The translations under genes were made by a program, and so were the position numbers. Positions 27,078-35,463 of a DNA stretch of 64,000 nt are shown piece by piece. How positions within the stretch are numbered: position 1 is the first letter of the stretch; each line of letters begins with the position of its first letter. Source of the stretch: M3007 sp041392625 (GTDB taxonomy: Bacteria; Bacteroidota; Bacteroidia; Chitinophagales; Saprospiraceae); contig JAWKLR010000005.1 of assembly GCA_041392625.1 (NCBI GenBank), positions 124,001-188,000 of the forward strand, read 5' to 3'. The notes under the pieces were generated by a model. That model did no database searches and had not been told where the DNA came from. It saw only the letters and a list, made by a program, of their open reading frames with translations.

Positions 27078-27815
27078 TTAATAATTGGTGTAAACTACTT
27101 TGCGAATGAGTCGCAAGCCCAGAGAAATTTCAATGGATGTATTCCGGATACGCCGCTCCGGGATGGTGTAGGTCTGTCCTTGTCCACACTGATCAATGAC
27201 ATTTGGAATTGGTCCCTGGCGGTATTGCGAAGTAACATCCGGATGGACGGAAACCTCCAACTGCCCGCCAACCAGCTCTGCAAAATCGAATTGAATCCCG
27301 CCACCTACGGAAAAGCCAAACAGAAATTTCTGTTCTCCGCCCTGAAGAGGCAGGGCGCCCGGGTTGCAAATAGAAATACTGTTGCTGACCTCCCCCAGGT
27401 TGCTGCTAATGTTATACTCACCCCGGATACCACCGAAGTAATAATATTTGGTGCTTGGCGACCAGTCGAACTTTTGCTTTGCACCCAATTGCAATGCCAC
27501 GTTTCGGAATTCAAAATTGGTAGTGAACTGGTTCCCCAGAATTTGTGGATTGTTGATGTTGTACGTCCGGAAGCGAATAGCACTTCCCCGGATATGATAT
27601 CCAATTTGGGCATAGAGGGAACTGTAATCGTTGTCGTTACTTACAGACTCTATTGCAAGGGCACCGTGGTAGGAAAAGAGCGGTTCGCGGTCCAGGCTGT
27701 TATCCCATTTTTGCAGGCCAATGCTTGCTCCACCTTTAAAAACATAGGCGGTCGACTGGGAAAACACCGGGGATCCAAAGATCGTTAAGAGAAAAACAGC
27801 AAATACAATACGCAT
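27078..27815 (-). CDS. Outer-membrane beta-barrel-like protein
   Basis: A 245-residue protein with a signal peptide (MRIVFAVFLLTIFGSPVFSQ) and a mature part of alternating hydrophobic/polar strands (TAYVFKGGASIGLQKW, SLYAQIGYHIRGSAIRF, FEFRNVALQLGAKQKF, KYYYFGGIRGEYNIS, FSVGGGIQFDFAELVGGQLEVSVHPDV) as in eight- to ten-stranded Bacteroidota barrels. The ATG at 27815 was chosen for the signal peptide; upstream in-frame codons give no leader. Family-specific motifs are absent, so the function is unknown. The ogt gene begins 11 bp downstream. Confidence 0.78.
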   Translation of the reverse strand: MRIVFAVFLLTIFGSPVFSQSTAYVFKGGASIGLQKWDNSLDREPLFSYHGALAIESVSNDNDYSSLYAQIGYHIRGSAIRFRTYNINNPQILGNQFTTNFEFRNVALQLGAKQKFDWSPSTKYYYFGGIRGEYNISSNLGEVSNSISICNPGALPLQGGEQKFLFGFSVGGGIQFDFAELVGGQLEVSVHPDVTSQYRQGPIPNVIDQCGQGQTYTIPERRIRNTSIEISLGLRLIRKVVYTNY

Positions 27816-27896
27816 GGTTAAATTCCGTTTTGATGCCAAGTTACAACTGATTGGGCAATAGAATTGTTCTATGGTCGAAAATAACATTCCCAAGTA

Positions 27897-27927
27897 TTGA
27901 AAACCGTTGAAAATCCCCCTAATTTTG
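27897..27927 (+). promoter_or_regulatory. Bacteroidota-type promoter of the M3 peptidase gene
   Basis: TTG at 27897-27899 and TAATTTTG at 27920-27927 are 20 bp apart, about 80 bp before the ATG at 28005. Confidence 0.7.
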
Positions 27928-28004
27928 CCTTTTGACAAGTTTTAAAAACAAAAACCACATTTCTATAATCCCTGCCCCGTTTTGGCAGCCAGCTAATTCC
28001 AAGT

Positions 28005-29726
28005 ATGCACGATACCCTTCATACCGCTACGCGAACCTTTGACGAGTTTGAGTACCAGCGGCCCGATATGGCTGTTTTTGAACAGACCTTTAATACCAAG
28101 TTAGCTGCATTTCAGCAAGCTGATAACGCAGAGGACCAAAGTAAAATTCTGGCGCAGATCAATGAATTGCGCGAAGACTTTTCGTCCATGTACAACCTAT
28201 GTTACATCCGCCACACAGCCAATACGGCGGATGCATTTTACGAACAGGAAAACGATTTTTTCGATACCATTTTGCCCAGCTATGAAGCCCTCAACAATGG
28301 CTTTATGAAGGCCTTGATTGCATCCCCGTTTCGGGATGTGCTGGAGCAAAAATTTGGCAGCCAGTTTTTTGTGTTGGTTGATCTGTCGCTAAAGACCTTT
28401 GAACCGCACATTCTGGAAGATCTGCAGAAAGAAAATGCATTGAGTACGGAGTATACTAAAATCAAGGCGCAGGCGCAGGTGGAGTTTGAAGGCGAAAAAT
28501 ATAATTTGAGCAGCATCATGCCACTGGAGATTGCTGACGAACGCGAAACACGTCGCAATGCTTCTGCTGCAAAATGGAAGTTTTTTGAGGCACAGGCTCC
28601 AACCATGGAACGAATTTTTGACGACATGGTAAAAACCCGCCATCAACTTGCTCAGAAGTTAGGCTTCAAAAATTTCATTGAAGTAGGGTACGCACGCATG
28701 CGGCGGTCGGACTACACTCCCGAAATGGTTGCCAATTTCCGCAAGCAGGTGCGCGAGCGGATTGTGCCGTTGGCGAGTGAACTCTATGAGCGCCAGCGCC
28801 AGCGTTTGGGGCTCGACAAGCTGCTTTTTTACGACGAAGAATTCAAGTTTACTTCCGGCAACCCGAAGCCCATTGGCAGTCCGGATGAAATTGTGCGCAA
28901 AGCGGCCCAGATGTACAAGGAACTCTCGCCGGAAACCAATGAGTTTTTTAAATACATGCAAAACACCCGCCTGATGGACCTGGTAAACCGGGACAACAAG
29001 GCTCCGGGTGGCTACTGCACCTACATCGGCAATTACGAAGCGCCGTTTATCTATTCCAATTTTAACGGAACCAGCGGCGATATCGATGTGCTGACCCACG
29101 AGGCCGGGCATGCTTTTCAGGTATATTCCAGCCGGCATTTCCCATTTGAAGAATACCATTGGCCGACATCCGATGCTGCGGAAATTCACTCCATGAGTAT
29201 GGAGTTTTTCACCTGGCCCTGGATGGAATTGTTTTTTGGCAAGGATACCGATAAATACAAGTTTATGCACCTGGGCGGAGCCCTTCAGTTTCTTCCTTAC
29301 GGGGTGGCAGTGGATGAGTTCCAGCACATTGTGTATGAAAATCCGGATATGACTCCGGCAGAGCGCAATCAGGCCTGGCGGCAATTGGAAAAAACCTATT
29401 TGCCACACCGCGATTATGCCGGAAATTCCTTTTTGGAAAATGGAGGTTTTTGGCAAAAGCAAAGCCATATTTTCAATTCGCCGTTTTATTACATTGATTA
29501 CACACTTGCCCAGATTTGTGCGTTTCAGTTTTGGGTGAAAGACCGCATCGACCACCAGACTGCCTGGGCCGATTACCTCAAACTTTGCCAGTCGGGCGGT
29601 AGTCAGTCCTTCCTCAACCTGGTGAAACTCGCAAACCTGCATTCTCCGTTTGAGGACTCCTGTGTGAACAGCGTCATCCACGAAATCAAAGCATTTTTTA
29701 ACAGCATAGACGACAGCGCGTTTTAG
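28005..29726 (+). CDS. M3 family oligoendopeptidase
   Basis: Zinc metallopeptidase that cleaves short peptides in the cytoplasm. The 573-residue protein has the HExxH site as HEAGH (residues 365-369) and the third ligand Glu393 in AAEIHSM, with YCTYIGNYEAPFIYSNFNGTSGD just upstream, typical of PepF-like M3 oligoendopeptidases. The C-terminal FYYIDYTLAQICAFQFW segment is also family-typical. No signal peptide is present. The gene has its own promoter and is followed by a DUF4159 gene after about 53 bp; a near-consensus promoter element before the latter leaves open whether they share a transcript. Confidence 0.94.
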   Translation: MHDTLHTATRTFDEFEYQRPDMAVFEQTFNTKLAAFQQADNAEDQSKILAQINELREDFSSMYNLCYIRHTANTADAFYEQENDFFDTILPSYEALNNGFMKALIASPFRDVLEQKFGSQFFVLVDLSLKTFEPHILEDLQKENALSTEYTKIKAQAQVEFEGEKYNLSSIMPLEIADERETRRNASAAKWKFFEAQAPTMERIFDDMVKTRHQLAQKLGFKNFIEVGYARMRRSDYTPEMVANFRKQVRERIVPLASELYERQRQRLGLDKLLFYDEEFKFTSGNPKPIGSPDEIVRKAAQMYKELSPETNEFFKYMQNTRLMDLVNRDNKAPGGYCTYIGNYEAPFIYSNFNGTSGDIDVLTHEAGHAFQVYSSRHFPFEEYHWPTSDAAEIHSMSMEFFTWPWMELFFGKDTDKYKFMHLGGALQFLPYGVAVDEFQHIVYENPDMTPAERNQAWRQLEKTYLPHRDYAGNSFLENGGFWQKQSHIFNSPFYYIDYTLAQICAFQFWVKDRIDHQTAWADYLKLCQSGGSQSFLNLVKLANLHSPFEDSCVNSVIHEIKAFFNSIDDSAF

Positions 29727-29779
29727 ACGGACTATATGCCGAACAAAATTCTATTTGCGCCAAACAGAAAAATTTTCAA

Positions 29780-30457
29780 ATGATCCGAACTACCCGATAT
29801 GTCTTCCGCGTGTTGCTGTTAGCAACCCTGTTTTTTCCACTCACAGCCATGGCGCCGGCATTTAAGACGCCTACGTTGAAGTTTGCATTGCTCAAATACA
29901 ATGGCGGTGGCGACTGGTACAACGATGTCAATTCGCTGAAGAACCTGGCGACTTTTTGCAATGAAAATTTGAAGACTAATTTCGACACGGAGTATGCCAC
30001 GGTAGAGTCGGGTAGTGCCGATATTTTTAATTACCCCATTGTGTACGCAACAGGGCATGGCAACATGCTGTTCAACGATATGGAAGCGCGCAACCTCCGG
30101 GCCTATCTGGAAGGCGGCGGCTTTCTCATCCTGAACGACGACTACGGCCTGGATCCGTTCGTACGACCGGCAATGAAAAAGGTGTTTCCGGAATTGGATT
30201 TTGTCGAGCTGCCCTTCAGTCACCCCATTTATAAGCAGAAATACACGTTTAAAAACGGCCTTCCTAAAATTCACGAGCACGATGGCAAGCCCGCTCAGGG
30301 CTTTGGCCTGTTTTACCAGGGCCGCCTGATTTGCTTTTACGATTTTGAAACCGACCTGGGTGATGGCTGGGACGATGTTCACAACGACCCCTACGCCACC
30401 CGATTGAAAGCCCTGCAGATGGGCGCCAATATTGTGCAGTTTGTTTTTACACAATAA
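29780..30457 (+). CDS. DUF4159 domain protein
   Basis: A 225-residue secreted or periplasmic protein. It has a signal peptide (hydrophobic residues 9-24) and one DUF4159 domain: FALLKYNGGGDWYNDVNSLKNL, YPIVYATGHGNMLFNDMEARNLRAYLEGGGFLILNDDYG and a C-terminal GDGWDDVHNDPYATRLKALQMGANIV. The domain has the look of a glutamine-amidotransferase-like Rossmann fold and is widespread, often near MoxR/BatA operons, but no catalytic role is established. It converges with the DUF2723 gene; a 17-bp palindrome lies between the two stops. Confidence 0.88.
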   Translation: MIRTTRYVFRVLLLATLFFPLTAMAPAFKTPTLKFALLKYNGGGDWYNDVNSLKNLATFCNENLKTNFDTEYATVESGSADIFNYPIVYATGHGNMLFNDMEARNLRAYLEGGGFLILNDDYGLDPFVRPAMKKVFPELDFVELPFSHPIYKQKYTFKNGLPKIHEHDGKPAQGFGLFYQGRLICFYDFETDLGDGWDDVHNDPYATRLKALQMGANIVQFVFTQ

Positions 30458-30500
30458 GTCAGTGGTAGCCCTGCCATGCCTGGCAGGGATTGGATAAAAT

Positions 30501-30554
30501 TAGTGGTCAGTAGTCAGTTTTTAAACTATTAAGTTTTCTGACTACTGACCACTA
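30501..30554. repeat. Perfect 17-bp inverted repeat between convergent genes
   Basis: TAGTGGTCAGTAGTCAG (30501-30517) and CTGACTACTGACCACTA (30538-30554) are perfect reverse complements with a 20-nt AT-rich loop. The GTCAGTAGTCAG text also occurs at 8855 and 51188, linked there to family A elements. A second small stem (CCCTGCCA/TGGCAGGG, 30469-30488) lies beside it. Confidence 0.75.
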
Positions 30555-30558
30555 CCTT

Positions 30559-33500
30559 TTACTGCTGGATCCCGGGAAGTGCCGGAGCATCCGGGAAGTA
30601 TGGGCCAAACATTTCCTCCAGGTCTTTGCTCAATTCGGCATCTTTGATGTCACTGGCGGTGCGCATCATGAGTTGAACGGTACCCAGGGCAGCTTGGAAT
30701 TCAGATTTGTATCCATTTTGATCCTCCGGAGATAGCGACTCATAGAAGCGCATCATGTCTTCCATTGTTTTGGCAATATCCCGGATTCGGGTAGCGGCCT
30801 TATCGGTTGCTCCAGCCCGACCGTAAACATCTGCCATGAGGGCAGAGAACTGATCGTAGGTAAAGTTGTACGATGGGAATGACTCAAAGTACTTATCGGT
30901 CAGTGCGACGGCTTCATCCTGTCGGCCTTCCAATACCAGTTGGCGACCGACGCGAATAAAGGCTACGCGCATGGTCTGCAAACTCGGCATATAGGAGCGG
31001 TCGACATGCAGGCGCTCTTTATCAAAGTTACCCCATCGCCAATCTTCCATCATGTGTTTATACGCTTTCTGAGTGGCTACACGGCCTGAACCCAAAATTC
31101 CGTAGTTGTCGGTATTGCTGCGCGTACGAATTGGCACCAGGCGAAGTGAAAGGCCTTCCAGTTGCATGTAATCCTGCAAGTTCAGCAGGCGGTCTTCGCG
31201 ACAGGTAACTGCCCAGTAAATCGGACGATCCCAGATGTTGCTGGAAATAATATCCAGGATAGCAAGCTGGTCTTTTACAAGGTAGCTGAGTTCATCGCCA
31301 AGATTGATGTAGATGGTATCCACGATGTTTGCGCTATCGGAAGCAGGAAGCATTCCACTGGCGGCCACATCGTTTTTATCAACCGGGATAAACAGTTTGC
31401 GCGAAGGCAGGTGGCTGTCAAAATCCCGGCCACCCTGTGCGGGAAGCGGATGGTCTTCACCCATATACCGGAGGGCATCGCTGAGTGCCATCGGGCGCTC
31501 TTGTCCAGGGGTATAATACGGCAACTGCACCCGCTTGAATCCGCGGAGTTGCTCCTGAGGGATCGACATTTTAATCGGCTTGGCATCGTTTACCGAACGA
31601 CGCAATTGCTTGATGTACCAGTCAACGGCAATCAACGAAAGGTTGACTACGCGTACATCGGTACGGATTTTTTCAACCTCCTGACAGTACCACAGCGGAT
31701 ACGTATCGTTGTCACCATAAGTAAATATGATGGCGTCCTGATCACATGACTCCAGGAAGTTGCGTGCGTAATCCCGGCTTGCGTAGTGCTTTGCGCGGCT
31801 GTGATCGTCCCAGTTTTGGGTAACCATGAGCAAGGGAGCACTCAGGGCCAATACACCGGCTATAGCACCGGCAGGCACACCACCGAGTTTGGTTTTAACC
31901 GTGAGCAGGTCAAAGAGAGCAAGTACGCTCATCCCGATCCACATGGCATAAGTAAAGAAGGAACCAACGAGTACGTAGTCTCGTTCACGCGGCTCGTTTG
32001 GAGGCTGGTTGGAGTACACAATGATACCAATACCTGTGATGATGAAAAGAGCCATCAACGCGGCAAACTCCCGGGGACGTCTTCTGTAGTGGAAGAACAG
32101 GCCGAGGAGGCCAAGGAAAAATGGAATCATGTAGTATTTGTTCCGGGCCTGGTCCATTTTCTGACTTTCAGGCAGTTCGCTCTGATTGCCAAGTCGCATG
32201 GAGTCGTATGCATCGAAACCACTAATCCAGTGGCCGGAACTTGGATCCCAGGCATAATAACCCTGTTCGCCGTTTTGGCGACCGGAGAAGTTCCACATAA
32301 AGTATCGCCAGTACATCCAGCCGATCTGGTATTTAAAGAAAAACTCCACATTGTCGGCAAACGTGGGGGTGCCGGAGGGTTTATCGATCCACTGTCGGTA
32401 CAGAGCGGGACGGCCTTGCGAATAGTCTCCCATACGTGGGAACAACGTCTTGGAGCCGGCGCTGTATGAATATTCGGTTTTTTCTTCTACAATTTCATAG
32501 CGGTCACCAACCCGGCCATAGCGCGGTTCGGTGTCGATGCCGGTTGGTTTGGCATCGAAGTGCGGACCCATCAAAAGCGGACGTTCGCCGTACTGCTCCC
32601 GGTTGAGGTAGGGGAGGAGGCGCATCGCATCCGATGGTTCGTTCATATTGATTGGTGGGTTGGCATTGGCACGGATTACCACCATGCCGTACGACAGGTA
32701 AGCAAGAACCACAAGCGCCAGCGAAACCATGATGCGCTGAAGCAAGCCATTGCCATCGCGCTGGGCTTTGCGGAGCCCAAACCAAAGTGCACCCCCAAAA
32801 ATCAGGAAAACCGGAATAACCCCGGAGTGAAATGGCAGTCCGAAGCTGTTTACAAACAGCTTGTCGAACATTGCCCACAAACCGGGAAATCCTGCAATAA
32901 TGAATTTTTGAATAAATACAATTCCCACAACACCCAGACCGGCAGCAATGATGGTGCCTTTGATGGTTGGCTTGTCTTTCTTTTTAAAGTAATAAAACAT
33001 AGCCAGCGCGGGGAAGGTCAGCAAACTCAACAAGTGAACGCCAATTGACAATCCGACTGCAAAAATGGAAAACACCAGCCAGCGATCCGATTCGGCTTCG
33101 TTGGGGAGGTAGTACCATTTCAGGACAGACCAAAGGGTCAGACAGGTGAAAAAAGTCGACATCGCGTACACTTCACCTTCCACGGCAGAGAACCAGATGG
33201 AAGAAGTGAATGCAGTGGTCAGACCAGCAACCAGGCCAGCAGCCAAAACAGCGATGGATTGGCCTTGGGTCATTTCCGCTTCGTTGTCTCTTCCGAGCAA
33301 TGCCAGACGCGCCATGATGGTCGTACCCCAGCAGATAAAGGTTGCGGCAAATGCCGTGCTCACTGCTGAAAGGAGGTTGACTCCATACGCAATTGCAGCC
33401 GGGTCAGAGGAAACAAGAGAGGCGATCCATGCAAATATGCGTCCCACCAAAAGGAAAACAGGAGCGCCCGGTGGGTGAACTACTTGAAGCTTATAGGCAC

Positions 33501-33624
33501 CCGAAATAAATTCACCACAGTCCCACAAACTCCCGGTTGGTTCGGCAGCGGCAGCCAGTACGGAGGCTGTAATTGCAAATACGAGCCAGCCGAGAATGTT
33601 GTTTAGCGATTTAAAATTATTCAT
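30559..33624 (-). CDS. DUF2723 family polytopic membrane protein (mannosyltransferase-like)
   Basis: A 1021-residue protein with the DUF2723 region at the N-terminus: LLAEPTGSLWDCGEFI-like sequence (AAAAEPTGSLWDCGEFISGAY) and HPPGAPVFLLVGR, carrying the acidic residues that in GT-C glycosyltransferases (TMEM260/PMT-like) bind the substrate. About a dozen hydrophobic segments occupy residues 10-600, with several near 510-600 after a soluble loop, and a soluble, TPR-like region closes the protein (DKYFESFPSYNFTYDQFSALMADVYGRAG). Family knowledge points to transfer of a sugar from a lipid carrier, possibly O-glycosylation of exported proteins; not shown here. Promoter element at 33680-33687. Confidence 0.85.
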   Translation of the reverse strand: MNNFKSLNNILGWLVFAITASVLAAAAEPTGSLWDCGEFISGAYKLQVVHPPGAPVFLLVGRIFAWIASLVSSDPAAIAYGVNLLSAVSTAFAATFICWGTTIMARLALLGRDNEAEMTQGQSIAVLAAGLVAGLTTAFTSSIWFSAVEGEVYAMSTFFTCLTLWSVLKWYYLPNEAESDRWLVFSIFAVGLSIGVHLLSLLTFPALAMFYYFKKKDKPTIKGTIIAAGLGVVGIVFIQKFIIAGFPGLWAMFDKLFVNSFGLPFHSGVIPVFLIFGGALWFGLRKAQRDGNGLLQRIMVSLALVVLAYLSYGMVVIRANANPPINMNEPSDAMRLLPYLNREQYGERPLLMGPHFDAKPTGIDTEPRYGRVGDRYEIVEEKTEYSYSAGSKTLFPRMGDYSQGRPALYRQWIDKPSGTPTFADNVEFFFKYQIGWMYWRYFMWNFSGRQNGEQGYYAWDPSSGHWISGFDAYDSMRLGNQSELPESQKMDQARNKYYMIPFFLGLLGLFFHYRRRPREFAALMALFIITGIGIIVYSNQPPNEPRERDYVLVGSFFTYAMWIGMSVLALFDLLTVKTKLGGVPAGAIAGVLALSAPLLMVTQNWDDHSRAKHYASRDYARNFLESCDQDAIIFTYGDNDTYPLWYCQEVEKIRTDVRVVNLSLIAVDWYIKQLRRSVNDAKPIKMSIPQEQLRGFKRVQLPYYTPGQERPMALSDALRYMGEDHPLPAQGGRDFDSHLPSRKLFIPVDKNDVAASGMLPASDSANIVDTIYINLGDELSYLVKDQLAILDIISSNIWDRPIYWAVTCREDRLLNLQDYMQLEGLSLRLVPIRTRSNTDNYGILGSGRVATQKAYKHMMEDWRWGNFDKERLHVDRSYMPSLQTMRVAFIRVGRQLVLEGRQDEAVALTDKYFESFPSYNFTYDQFSALMADVYGRAGATDKAATRIRDIAKTMEDMMRFYESLSPEDQNGYKSEFQAALGTVQLMMRTASDIKDAELSKDLEEMFGPYFPDAPALPGIQQ

Positions 33625-33679
33625 TGAGTTGTTGTTTTAAAAAAAGGGCCCACAGGCAGGGCCAGGGGTTTTGAAGTTG

Positions 33680-33687
33680 CAAAACTA
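33680..33687 (-). promoter_or_regulatory. -7 promoter element of the DUF2723 gene
   Basis: On the minus strand the sequence reads TAGTTTTG (TAnnTTTG), 55 bp before the ATG at 33624. No clear -33 TTG was found. Confidence 0.55.
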
Positions 33688-33805
33688 AGAAAGTCCGGCG
33701 AAGCGGAGTACTAGGATTCAGTTTTTGTTATTCAGGAGGAAGGGATACAGTTTATTTGTCGTGTATGTGTATGTTGCTTATGGACAATTGGAAGGATTCC
33801 CGGCT

Positions 33806-34687
33806 TTAATTTCGAATATCAATGCCCCAGGCGAGTTTCTCCCGAATGGTTTTTAAAAAGGTTTCATCCTGAAGTTGGATTAATTTTACTCCAAAATCAT
33901 TTTTTCGAACGGCCAGCTGGTGGTTGGCTCCAATTAACTCAAACCGGGAGTCCATACTGCAAATAAAGGTGCCGCCCCTGCCTTCGATTTCGAAGGATAA
34001 AACAGACTCATCCGAAATGACAATCGGCCGTACATTCAGGTTGTGCGGAGCGACGGGGGTTAGCACAAAATTACCCGAGTTGGGAAATACGATCGGCCCT
34101 CCGCAGCTGAGCGAATACCCGGTACTTCCGGTGGGGGTGGCAATGATGATTCCATCTGCCCAGTAGGAGTTCAGATAGTCGCCGTTGAGGTAGGTGTGGA
34201 CGGTGATCATCGAAGAGGTATCCCGCTTGAGCAAGGTACAATCGTTGAGTGCAAATGGGATTTTTCCAAAAAGGCCGGGGCTACTCTCCAGATACAGCAT
34301 GGTTCGGGCTTCGATGGTATACTGGCCCCGCACCAATTTGAGAATTGCCTCTGAAATATGCTTCTTTTCTATGCTGGCCAAAAAACCCATCCGGCCCAGG
34401 TTGATTCCCAACATAGGAACATCGGAATCACGCACAAGGGTTACGGCCTGTAGCATGGTGCCGTCTCCGCCGAGGACGATCATAAAATCAATCCGGTGTA
34501 CCCGAAAATCCAGGTAGTCATCGAATGGCGCATAATGCCCATTAAATTGAACCTTCCCTTCTATGTCATTGAGATACGGGGTATGAACATACACCGTGAT
34601 TCCATGTTCAAACAGGGCATCAAAAAGCGCCTGAATAAAGGGGAGGTCTTTCTCCTTGTATTTTTTTCCGTAAACAACTGTTTGCAT
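33806..34687 (-). CDS. nadK: NAD kinase
   Basis: Phosphorylates NAD to NADP with ATP in the cytoplasm. The 293-residue protein has the nucleotide motif GGDGT at 73-77, followed by VPMLGINLGRMGFL, the NDCTLLKRD segment and the ATPTGSTGYSLSCGGPI substrate loop; the C-terminal RPIVISDESVLSFE part is also conserved. Length is normal for bacterial NadK. The ATG at 34687 is the natural start. It lies alone on the minus strand. A minus-strand TTGAC / TAACTTG pair about 20-45 bp upstream could be a promoter with a one-base-short -7 element. Confidence 0.96.
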   Translation of the reverse strand: MQTVVYGKKYKEKDLPFIQALFDALFEHGITVYVHTPYLNDIEGKVQFNGHYAPFDDYLDFRVHRIDFMIVLGGDGTMLQAVTLVRDSDVPMLGINLGRMGFLASIEKKHISEAILKLVRGQYTIEARTMLYLESSPGLFGKIPFALNDCTLLKRDTSSMITVHTYLNGDYLNSYWADGIIIATPTGSTGYSLSCGGPIVFPNSGNFVLTPVAPHNLNVRPIVISDESVLSFEIEGRGGTFICSMDSRFELIGANHQLAVRKNDFGVKLIQLQDETFLKTIREKLAWGIDIRN

Positions 34688-34800
34688 TGCGAATCAATAA
34701 GTGCGGCAAGTTAATTGATTTTTTGCTGCTTTTTTGTCAAAAAACGGCTTTTAGTTCGTGGCCAGTAGGGCAGTAGCTTGCCATGCCATGCCAGGAAATT

Positions 34801-35330
34801 GTTTATTTGTTTATGCAAATTGATGATTTGTTGATACGCCCTTCGGGCTAAGTTGATTTGATGAAATTGTTTATTGAAAAACAAGCTCACTGTTTACCAA
34901 TCAAAAATCCAATCGTCAATCGGAAATCATGTAATCGTCAATCGGAAATCGATCCATCCGCCTCTACGCGGCTTTGTTTATTTGTTTATGCAAATTGATG
35001 ATTTGTTGATACGCCCTTCGGGCTAAGTTGATTTGATGAATTTATATATTGAAAAACAAGTTCACTGTTTACCAATCAAGAATCCAATCGTCAATCGGAA
35101 ATCATGTAATCGTCAATCGTCAATTGATCCATCGCCTCTGCGAGGCTCTGTTTATGCAAATTGATGATTTGTTGATACGCCCTTCGGGCTAAGTTGATTT
35201 GATGAATTTGTATATTGAAAAACAAGTTCACTGTTTACCAATCAAGAATCCAATCGTCAATCGGAAATCATGTAATCGTCAATCGTCAATTGATCCATCG
35301 CCTCTGCGAGGCTTTGTTTATTTGTTTATG
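34801..35330 (+). repeat. Three tandem family A units
   Basis: Three direct copies of a unit of 166-175 bp. Equivalent points (TTTATGCAAAT) are at 34810, 34985 and 35151, and a fourth partial copy begins at 35325 before diverging. Each unit holds the TTGATGATTTGTTGATA box, GCCCTTCGGGC, GTTGATTTGATGAA, TTGAAAAACAAG, a TCACTGTTTACCAATCAA stretch, copies of AATCGTCAATCGGAAATC, and a GCCTCTGCGAGGC hairpin. Units differ at only a few positions. No open reading frame is supported across the block. It fills the 34688-35397 gap between nadK and the penicillin-binding protein promoter. Confidence 0.88.
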
Positions 35331-35397
35331 CTCCTGGGTAAGGTTTGCCTTTGACCCTACGAAACTTCTGCCCCAACCACGAACTCCATTAATTTAC

Positions 35398-35405
35398 TAT
35401 CTTTG
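35398..35405 (+). promoter_or_regulatory. -7 promoter element of the PBP1A gene
   Basis: TATCTTTG matches TAnnTTTG, 58 bp before the ATG at 35464. It lies just downstream of the tandem repeat block. Confidence 0.6.
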
Positions 35406-35463
35406 TGCCCGCTGGAGGCCCCCGTTTTTAAAAGCCCTTTGACCTCCGTGCTGTTCAAGCGAT

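Noticed and set aside
28659..29681. A 340-codon open frame antisense to the M3 peptidase
   Set aside because: The opposite strand has the complete zinc site and family motifs; the antisense frame shows none.
34801..35330. CRISPR-like array
   Set aside because: The direct units are 166-175 bp, nearly identical throughout, with no unique spacers, and there are no cas genes in the window.
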